This document shows, piece after piece, positions 55,799 to 64,000 of a stretch of 64,000 bases of DNA (position 1 is its first letter; the number at the start of each line of letters is the position of its first letter). The DNA lies in the NCBI RefSeq assembly GCF_000715075.1, contig NC_134085.1, forward strand, positions 135,980,060 to 136,044,059, written 5' to 3'. Made by a program: the position numbers and the translations under genes. The DNA is from Nicotiana tabacum (Eukaryota > Streptophyta > Magnoliopsida > Solanales > Solanaceae). The notes under the pieces were generated by a model. The model had not been told where the DNA came from. It made no database searches and saw only the letters and a list, made by a program, of their open reading frames with translations.

Positions 55799-57071
55799 TC
55801 ATGAATACATTAATGCCTCAAATGCTCCTGGGGCCCGCGGGACATCATTCGGTCTTGCCACGTGCCTATATGCAAGATCCCTTTGAAGCCTCTCCAAATT
55901 ACTCATTATCTGTTGGACAAATGTCATCACTGTCGCGAAGAAAGTGGTGCGAGTCATATCCTTACATGCTTGGCATTTCACAACAATGTAGTCGGCAATG
56001 GCTCTGACCCACTATCGGATTCTACCCTTTTCCTGAAGCAGATGCCCGACCTGTTGATTCCAGGCTTCTAACACTTGAGTGTCATAGAGATGTTGATTTT
56101 GCAACTGTTGCATTTCTTCCTCCATCTAAGCCATCAAATCATAACAGTGTTCCCTATCAGCTTTAAAGTCCTTGGCCTGCTTGGCTGCCTCATTCTCGAG
56201 GGTAGTCATTTTTTTCTTTAGGCTGGTGATTGCCCCTTCATACTTTCTTTTCATTTGCCACACAAACTGTGTCCGACATTTTGCGTTTTCCGCCAATTGA
56301 GCCCGGACTTTCGCTAGACTGGCCTCAAACTTTTCTAGGTCATCTTGATACTCAAGGGTTTTCTTTTTCAGACTGCTTATAAGCCTTTCATCCGCTTGGC
56401 TTCTTTCCGGGTTTCTAGCAGCTATTTTCATCTTCCGGATTTGAGCTTTGAGGGCTTCATTTTCCCGGGTTAGCTTCTTCTTCTCGCCTTCATATGCGGC
56501 GGCTTGCAACCCATTCTCAAACTGAAGGTCCATGACTTGCTTTTCCAGCCTGCCTATGGTGGCTCGGTACTCATTTTCTTTGGTCAACCAGTCCCATTGC
56601 ACCTGTGCTCCGTCGGTAAATTGTTGGACATGGGGTTTCTTTGCGGTACTTTCGGGTTCATGATGAACTCGAGATCTTTTACCATACCACACAGTGTAAC
56701 CAGGATCCACCTCGCCTCTGGATAGATCTCATACTTGAGTTCTAAGCTCTAAGAATCTGCACTGATGCCAAATCCGACGCACTCTTTCTTTTGGAAAAGC
56801 GGCTTTTTGTTCCAACTCAATAACCTGCCGACTCAAATCCTCATCATGTGGGATGGTCTGGTATCGGCCTAACTGACGTAGAACTCGTGCAGAGCATAAG
56901 TCTAGATACTCCAAAGACCCATTAACAACAGAAAGCATACCTCAGCCGACATATAAACTACCTCACTGATCGAGAGCCACCCGAATGTCCATTCGATCTT
57001 ATTTGCAGTCAAAGATCTTAAATGAGCATGTCATGCTTCTGTACCATCCGGGAACTCATAACCCTACCCGC
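55799..57071 (-). pseudogene. Ogre B ORF1, truncated and mutated
   Basis: Reading minus from the Ogre C junction: LTANKIEWTFGWL-type sequence, RVLRQLGRYQTIPHDEDLS (56938-56729), GYTVWYGKRSRVHHEPE and a long coiled coil (56710-56126), then a C-terminal block ending near 55799. Each part aligns with Ogre A ORF1. Stops separate the blocks. The N-terminal half is on the other side of Ogre C, outside the window. Confidence 0.75.
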
Positions 57072-60000
57072 TGTAAGCACGTGATTTTTGCCTTATATGA
57101 GAATTACTCCCAAAAATCCAAAAATAAAATGATTTTTCTTTGGTGTGCAATTTTGTGATATTTTGAATAATTATTTGTATTTTTCTGTGCGTGTTTATTT
57201 GCTAAATTAATAAAAAATACAAAAATATGTCACCTTTTGCATGTAGGATTTAATTCTAAAATTGTTAGTAATTAAATTTGTTTTACAAAAATTAAAAATT
57301 ACAAAAATAGGCATCGTTTGCATTTTTAGCATTTAATGTCCAAATATACAATTTTATGCTTAATTATTACTTAATTGTGCGTTAATTATTATTGGGAGTT
57401 AATTTGTGCTTTTATAACTTAATTTAATTCTTAATAATAGTTTAAGTATTTTTATAAATTAGTTTTAGAAGAAATAAAAGAAGAAAAGAGAGCGAAAATA
57501 TAAAGAAAGTCGGAATTAGGCCTCTTCTTCAATTTCAAGCCACAGGCCCAAAAATGGCCCAATCTTCCCTACGACCCAATCCATTTCGAACTGGGTCGAC
57601 CCAGTCCATAACCCAAAAGACCCAAACCCATTTTGTCCTACATTTTACAAAAAAAAAACAAAACAAAACAAAATGAAGAAAACCCTAAAAATTGCAAAAT
57701 CATCCGCCACCCTCCTATCTTCTTCTTCTTCCTCAAGTTCCAAGTTGCCCTCCCATGTCCGCCCGTCGACCACCCTTCGTCCAACAGTTGACGCAGCAAC
57801 GAAGCTGCTCTCCGACCACCCATGACTACATCATCTTCATCTCCTTCTTCTTCGTCCGAATTCCCTAGCCCTATCCGCCATTGACGAGGCTCTTCGAGCT
57901 CAAGCTTGAGCTCGACGTCCATGGCTGACCATGCTGCTTCTTTTCCTCCTTCCGAGCACATCGAGCTGCTGCTGTGGTTGCTTAGATCTTTTCCGTCCAA
58001 ACACCACCTCCGAACGACCCCAGCCACGCCGGAACAACACAAAACGAACCAAGATGCCATGGCTGTCCGCTCACGCATCTGCTTCTGCTGCTAAGCAGCT
58101 GCTAGTGCTTCCCGTCGTCCTCCTCGATGGACTGCTGCTTCCATGGTTGTCGTTGATGCTGCTATCACTGCTTGGACGCCGCTGCTAGTTCGTCGCCGCT
58201 GCTGGGTCGTCGCCGCTGCTGCTTTGTCGCGGCAGTGGCTTCAGCTGCCCCCGACGCTGCCGCCTCACCTTCGTCCTCTTCACTTCGGCCTCGCGTACAC
58301 GGATGAGTTTTGGTCGATGTCGTTCGTCGTTGGTTAGTCATTCGTTGTTTCAATCCGGTTAGTAGTTTTTGAATTTTATTTTGTCCGTATTTTGCTTTGA
58401 TATTTTTCGAATCTAAAATCGGCGAATGTTTGTTTTATTCATGTCTATGGTTAGATATTTGATTTTTGGTTTTGTTCATGTTCATGTTGTTTGTTAAATT
58501 AATTTTCAGATTTCAAAATAGAAGTTTAATTAGTTGTTTTCATATTCATTTCATGTTTGTATTATTGTTTAAATGAATATTTGTTAGTTTGATGTTTGTT
58601 AGATTCAAATTGAAATTTAATTAACTATTTCTTCAATTTGTTTCATGTGTTTATGTATTGTTAGAAATTGTTAATATTGTTAAGTTCAAGTTTAAGTTCA
58701 TAATTGTTTCTTCGTCGATCTTGTTATTTGTTTAAAGAATTTAGTTGTGTTAAAGGAATATATTGTTTTAATCGTTTAATCCGTCATGTTTGTTGTGTTA
58801 AAATAGATTCATTCATGTTCATACTTTGTTTGGATGATCTTGAATCCGAATTTTGTATAGTTTGATTTCTTGTTTACCATTTATGATTATTGCTTGAATT
58901 GTTCTCATAATATTGTTTAAAGTTTAATATAAGAATTGTTTGTTGTAATGTTGTTAGAGTTGATTTTAAGTTCAATATGATTGAAGTTAGAAATCTAAAT
59001 ATACTTGTTTGTTGTTGTTGTTAAATCCGAAAATAGGTTTGTTGTTGCTAAAAATATTGTTCAATCAAAATTTAGTTGTTCTTGGTTGTTCAATTTGTGT
59101 TCATATGATTTGTGGTTGAAATCATGTTCATGTGATTTGTTATTGAAATGTTGAAGAAATCATGTTCATGAAATTTGTTGTTTGAACATTGTTAGAAATT
59201 AACCATATTGCCTATATTTTGGTTAAGTTTGATTAATTGATGTGTTATAGCTGATGGGTAGTTTGGTAATTTGTAGTACGTTCAGGGGTAGTTTGGTAAT
59301 TTTCAGTAAGGTCGGAGGGGTAGTTTAGGAATTGTACATTTTGTAATTGTTTATATGAAGCATGGGGGACAAAATAAAATGGGGTGGTTTGTGATATGGT
59401 TATTTAATATAAAGGGGGGACAAGATTTAATTTAAAGGGGGGATCTTGCATTATTTTATGTTAGGCATGGGGGACAAAATGAAATGGGGTGGTGTGATAT
59501 GTTTATTTAATGTAATGGGGATGAGTGGGAAGATAATGGGTTGGGTAGAGAAAAAGTATTGATTTTAATTAATTGAAAGGTTTATGGGATGGGTTATAAG
59601 ATGAAGTCTTGAACACGAGACAAGATAGACAATACAGAGAGAAAAAATAGAGAGAGATAGAGAAAAATACACAGATACGAGAGAGAGAAACAAATCTGAA
59701 AATAAGAGAGAGAAAAGGGCTGAACATTTAAGAGATAGAAAATCCGAAAAATATTTAAGCTTTCAAATAAAAAAAAAAACCTAAGAAAAAACATTCTGCT
59801 TTCTTTTGTTGTTTGAAATTAGAATTAATTGTTGTTTCATCAAAGCTGGAAGCTTTTGTTTTTTTGGGATTACTACTCCACCGGTCTGTTACTGGGTTGT
59901 TACTGTTGCTGGGCTATTGTTGCTGTGTTGTATTGATTTTACTGCTGCTGCTGATTCTCATATTCATTTTCTTTTGCTTTCAATATCAGGTACACAACTG

Positions 60001-61364
60001 AAAAGCTGGTTATTGTAATCCGAAATATGAAGCGTGAATACATATGAAGAATGAAAATTTGAAGTTTTAATTTCGTTTTTTTTTCTTTGTTCCTTTTGTT
60101 GATTGTATTTAAGCTATTTCATGAATTACTAAATAATGACTGGAATAAGAAAATAATATCATAAGTTAGTCTGTAATAAATCGGTTCGGCAAAATAGGTT
60201 AATTCACTAGTTATGAAGGCTTCAAGATTATAGGTTGATCATGAACAAGTAGCTAAATTTAGCTAAGACACGAATTTAAATTAAACATCGTAAATTAGGC
60301 ATTAAGGCATAACTTGAGCTTAAGCAAGATTAGAAGAACGTTTAAGTCTAATAAACTTTCTAATAAACTTTAGTAATTATGGTTAAATTTAGTTTCAAAT
60401 GATTGTGAATAATTAATCTCAATAATATTTTTTTAAAAAAATAACAATGCTGAGTTTTAATCTAGCTATATTTGTTTATTTTGAATATTAGTTGTTGAAT
60501 TTTTATTTAATTTATAATTTTTGAAATTAAGAATAAAATTCCTTTTTCATCAATATTTGTATGAATCAAGCAATTAGCGTGTCATGTTTTCTTAAATAAT
60601 AATAATAATAAAAAACGTAATTAATTAGGATTTTCTTTATTCATTTTAGAGACTAATTTTAAATAGCAAAATGTAGTCGCTTTAAGATTTATCCATTTAG
60701 GAAAATAAATGAGATGAGCCTCGCTTAATAAAATGTATAGATTGCGGGGCCCTCAATAAATGTACATTTAATTGCTTAGAATTAAGGAGGAGTCGTTTAG
60801 CAAATTTCACGGCCCTACCCCAAAGTAATAAATCGCTAATTGCTTTAGGCGCGATATAATAATAATACATTCTTAAACACGGGTATGCATTTATGCGACC
60901 CAAATCCAAATCCCAAAACATTGAATAAAAATACGTTCCGGATCGTGGATGCATTTTATGTGACCCAATCCAAAGAAATGTTTTTAAACGATGTTCACAT
61001 TCTTTAAAAAATATAATAATGAAAGCGGTAAAAAGATAAAACTTGCACATGAGTCCATATTTGTATAAAATCAGATAATCAAGCCAAATATAATAGTTGA
61101 GCGACCGTGCTAGAACCACGGAACTCGGGAATGCCTAACACCTTCTCCCGGGTTAACAGAATTCCTTATCCGGATTTCTGGTGCGTAGACTGTAATACAG
61201 AGTCATTCTTTTCATCGATTCGGGATTAAAATAGGTGACTTGGGACACCCTAAATCTCCCAAGTGGCGACTCTGAAATAAAGAAATAAATCCCGTTTCGA
61301 CTGTCCTTTAATTGGAGAAAACTCCCTACGCACCCTTGCGGGGGCGGAAAAAGGAGGTGCGACA
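57072..61364 (+). repeat. Ogre C 5' LTR, 4293 bp
   Basis: Starts TGTAAGCACGTG, ends GGAGGTGCGACA. The GC-rich part (57700-58340) creates overlapping frames on both strands but shows no domain. A GGGGGACAAAAT segment is duplicated about 105 bp apart (59362 and 59467). GA-rich leader sequence follows at 59600-59760. Confidence 0.88.
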
Positions 61365-61368
61365 GCTC

Positions 61369-61386
61369 TGGCGACTCTGCTGGGGA
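61369..61386 (+). other. Ogre C primer-binding site
   Basis: TGGCGACTCTGCTGGGGA, identical to the Ogre A PBS, four bases after the LTR end. Confidence 0.85.
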
Positions 61387-62000
61387 CTTTGTAACCCAGA
61401 ACCACTGGTTCAGGGTTCAAGAATTCGAGCTTAAAATAACTGTTATAGTTGGCTTTATTTATTATCTGATTTTTACATGATATATGCTTAATGTGCTAAA
61501 TGATGCTTTTACCGCTTTAATATTATCTGAATTGTGTATATAAAACTGCTACGAAACCCTTCTTCTTTCTGAGTCTTCTAAATTTATGGTGTACACGTGC
61601 GCGTGGACCACCTTTCTGTTAGAAGTCATACCAAATAAGACGAAGTTGGGACAGGTAACTAGGCCGGGCAGACTTTCGTGCTCCCGGTACGTTGCCCCCA
61701 TTTCGGCTCAAGCTGTCCACTTGGGTAAGCCAGGGCTAGAACAATATGCCTCAGGTTTTTCACTTAGAATAACTCAGCTACATGCCGGATCCCTAGTAGG
61801 AACGTTTGTTTGGATCACGTGTATTTGACTTTGGAGGCTCAACACAGGGGTTGGGTCTATCTAGGACAGGTGTACCAAAAATGAAAATGACCATCCTGAT
61901 GCATCTTACTTGCTACTATTTGCGCATTTATTTGATTCGCACTTGTGTGTTGACTGACTTTTGAATATCAGGAATAAAATTTTGAAATTGAAAAAAAGAA
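61387..62000 (+). other. Ogre C conserved leader
   Basis: Homologous to 24338-24910 in Ogre A, with AGACTTTCGTGCTCCCGGTA and GGATCCCTAGTAGGAACG preserved. Confidence 0.7.
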
Positions 62001-62927
62001 AAAAAAGAAATAGCGGTTAGGGAATTGATTGTTTATTTTTGAAAAAAAAAACCAAATACCCAAATACTGTCAAAACTCTGCCGAAATTTTGAGAAAATGA
62101 AAAACAAAATGTCTTATTAGTTTGTTTTATTAAAAGCTAAGAAAAAAAAAGAGTCGTTGTTCTGTTTTGTTTTTCAAAAATAAAAATAGAAAAAATATAT
62201 AGTTTGTCTTGCCATGAAAATGAAAATGAAAAAGAGTCTTATTTTTAAAATGGTTTTTTATTTATTTGCTTATGAAAACGTAAAAAATAAAAAATAAAAA
62301 AAAATAAAAAAAAAGTCTTTCATTATCTGTCGCAAATATATATATATATATATAAATCCGAAAAGTTTTTTTTTTATTTTCAAAAGATATATATTTTATT
62401 TTCAAAAGATATATATATCTTTATTTGTTGCAAAGAGTATTTATCTTGCCAAGAAATTCAAAGTAAAATTCCAAAAAAGATATGTCTTGCAAAAAATAAT
62501 ATAAATATCTTTATTTTCCATTGTTGATAAAACAAAAATAATAAAAATGTTTTCTTTTAAAAAAAAATCCGAAAATATTTTTATTCTTCTTTCAAAATTG
62601 AAAGAAAATTCAAAATTCAAAAAAATACTTTTAGAAGCATTTCTTTTATTAAAAGTTAAATTCCAAAAATATTTTCTTTTTTTTTTAGAATAAGAAAAAA
62701 AAGCAAATGAAAATTCAGAAAAAAATATCTTCCTTTTACTTTTGAAATTCTCAAAGTTCAAATCAAAAGAAAATGAATTTTTACAAGTCTTTCTTTTAAA
62801 AAGAAAATCAATCAAAAATCCAAAAAAAAAAAACTTCCTTTCTTCTTTTAAAGTAGTTCTTTCACAAATTCAAAAAAGATAATAATAAAAAAAAAAGTTA
62901 GTTCATCTACTTATTCTTGATTGCCCG

Positions 62928-62993
62928 AACTACGCGAGTTTGATTTTCACCGGATGTGAGATACGTAGGCAACGCTCATCGGGTCCAACCCCC
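62928..62993 (+). other. Ogre RNA pseudoknot motif, copy 7
   Basis: CTACG (62930-62934) with CGTAG (62964-62968); inner TCAC (62947-62950) with GTGA (62956-62959). The outer pseudoknot helix is weak (GTTTGA against TCCAAC with one mismatch). Confidence 0.5.
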
Positions 62994-63780
62994 CCTTTTG
63001 CTAAAATAAGCCAAAAACCAATAAATAAATAAAAAAACGTGTCAAAATTTTAATTTTGTCGTAAATAAGTCGGGCAGTGTCCAGCCTCCACTTTTTGCTA
63101 AAAAAAAAATAAATAGCCAAAAAAAAAAAAATATGTCAAATTTTAATTTTGTCATAAAGAAGTCGGGTGACGCTGTTTTATCAAGACATAGCCGAATGTT
63201 CCCGAAAGGGACGCCGGAAGGCTGACTTTACATAAACAGCCACCTTTGGGTCATTTTTTAAAATTTGGTCCAGTTGACCCACACAGCCTTAAAAAATCTT
63301 CGTCCCCGAGGTGCTGAAGGGCCGTGTTGCAACACCTGGTTTTTATTGTAATTTGAAAAAAAAACAAAGAGTCAACGGTCAGGTGAATACCGTTTTGATT
63401 TTTGGTCAAAATAAGCCGAGCCAGCTTTGGCCGCGTCTTAAACCGTTCTTGCCGAAATAGCCTCAAAGTATCTTTCAGTTGTCAAAAGGCTATTTTCGTA
63501 AAAGACGGACAAGTGTGTAAAGTGTCATAAAATAATCCTCTCCGGTCTCAAAATTTGGAAGGGGCCACATTTGCAAAAATAACCGTTTGGTTGCATTTCG
63601 GGGAAAGGAAGCTGACCTTTTTGTTTTGAGGTTATAAATCTTTTGATTAGAATATGTGGGTCGTTTGATTTTCAAGTTTGTAGGTCATCTTTAAACCTTT
63701 GAAATCCAATTGTTTTATTATGAAAATTGATAATTCCAAAGAAAAAATGTGTTTCATTGTTCTTACCCAGTCTATTGGTC

Positions 63781-63845
63781 TGAACTACGCAAGGTCTGAT
63801 TCATGCGGGGTCATGATACGTAGGCAATCTCCATAAGATTCGACC
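63781..63845 (+). other. Ogre RNA pseudoknot motif, copy 8
   Basis: CTACG (63785-63789) with CGTAG (63819-63823); inner TCATG (63801-63805) with CATGA (63812-63816); GGTC (63793-63796) with GACC (63842-63845). Closest to copies 1 and 6. Confidence 0.65.
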
Positions 63846-64000
63846 ACAACAAAAAAATGAAAAAAAAATGAAAAAGAAAAAATGAAAAAAAAAATGAGAA
63901 AAAAAAATCGAAAAAAAAAAAAAATGAAAAAATGAATGAAAAAAAAATCTAAAAAGAAGAAAAATGAAAAAAAAAATGTTGTTAATAATGAGGACCGACT

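Larger units (their letters stand above)
45203..57071 (-). mobile_element. Ogre element B, pol-less, minus strand
   Basis: From its 3' end: LTR (45203-49129), PPT (49130-49144), a 3' region with four tandem-repeat families (49560-51830), degenerate gag (55072-53197) and degenerate ORF1 (about 57071-55799), where Ogre C interrupts it. No protease, RT, RNase H or integrase sequence is found anywhere between gag and the 3' repeats. The second LTR lies beyond the window. This is a non-autonomous deletion derivative or an old wreck. Confidence 0.85.
57072..64000 (+). mobile_element. Ogre element C, 5' part (runs off the window)
   Basis: LTR 57072-61364, PBS 61369-61386, leader with the block shared with Ogre A, then A-rich non-coding sequence to the window end. 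It inserted into ORF1 of Ogre B. No ORF1 is seen by 64000. Confidence 0.85.
62001..64000 (+). other. Ogre C A-rich non-coding region
   Basis: Many A and T homopolymer runs, an (AT)n repeat at 62336-62354, and pseudoknot copies 7 and 8. No ORF1-like frame; the 124-codon minus frame (62441-62815) is low complexity. Confidence 0.6.

Noticed and set aside
57638..58353. Several ORFs in a GC-rich stretch
   Set aside because: Overlapping frames on both strands inside an Ogre LTR, no domain, no consistent frame in the other LTRs.

Overview
This is plant nuclear DNA, most likely from a Solanaceae species with a large genome (Nicotiana-like). The evidence is the AT-rich spacers, a four-exon host gene with GT-AG introns, RTE-type LINE and MITE families typical of nightshades, and giant nested Ty3/gypsy retrotransposons. 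There is no bacterial-style operon and no CRISPR array. Everything below is read by eye from the sequence; no database was searched.

Region 1 (1-6600) is repeat debris. It holds a retroelement ORF fragment on the minus strand, an LTR fragment, MITE-like sequences, and a tandemly duplicated spacer. One copy of the spacer received a TIR element and the other a 5'-truncated RTE LINE (minus strand).

Region 2 (6600-16600) is the genic island. A PPPDE/DeSI-type putative thiol isopeptidase gene lies on + (exons 7085-7219, 10176-10437, 12166-12233, 12604-12879; 246 aa). Its first intron carries a MITE inside a MITE. Downstream on the minus strand is a 210-aa single-exon ORF (14318-14950) that I do not recognise; it probably has a 5'UTR intron.

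Region 3 (16600-64000) is a retrotransposon nest. A Tekay/Del chromovirus (LTR about 19193-20582, degenerate gag 43569-45060) is split by Ogre element A (+, 20583-43531). Ogre A is a Tat/Ogre element with a 5'-truncated LTR, tRNA-Arg-type PBS, ORF1, gag-pro, a 183-bp intron, pol with RT, two RNase H domains and integrase, a 3' tandem array of about 45 units, PPT, and a 4676-bp 3' LTR. Next comes Ogre B (minus, 45203-57071), which has an LTR, 3' tandem repeats, degenerate gag and ORF1, and no pol. Ogre C (+, 57072 to window end) sits inside ORF1 of Ogre B and shows a 4293-bp LTR, PBS and leader.

The most interesting signal is a motif of about 60-70 nt found eight times in the untranslated gaps of all three Ogre elements, always on the element's sense strand. 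Its pairable segments are ordered A-B-C-C'-A'-B', which predicts an H-type pseudoknot with an inner hairpin. The segments co-vary between copies, including a swap of GACC/GGTC for GGTC/GACC. Copies at the same place in different elements resemble each other most. This looks like a conserved RNA structure of unknown function.
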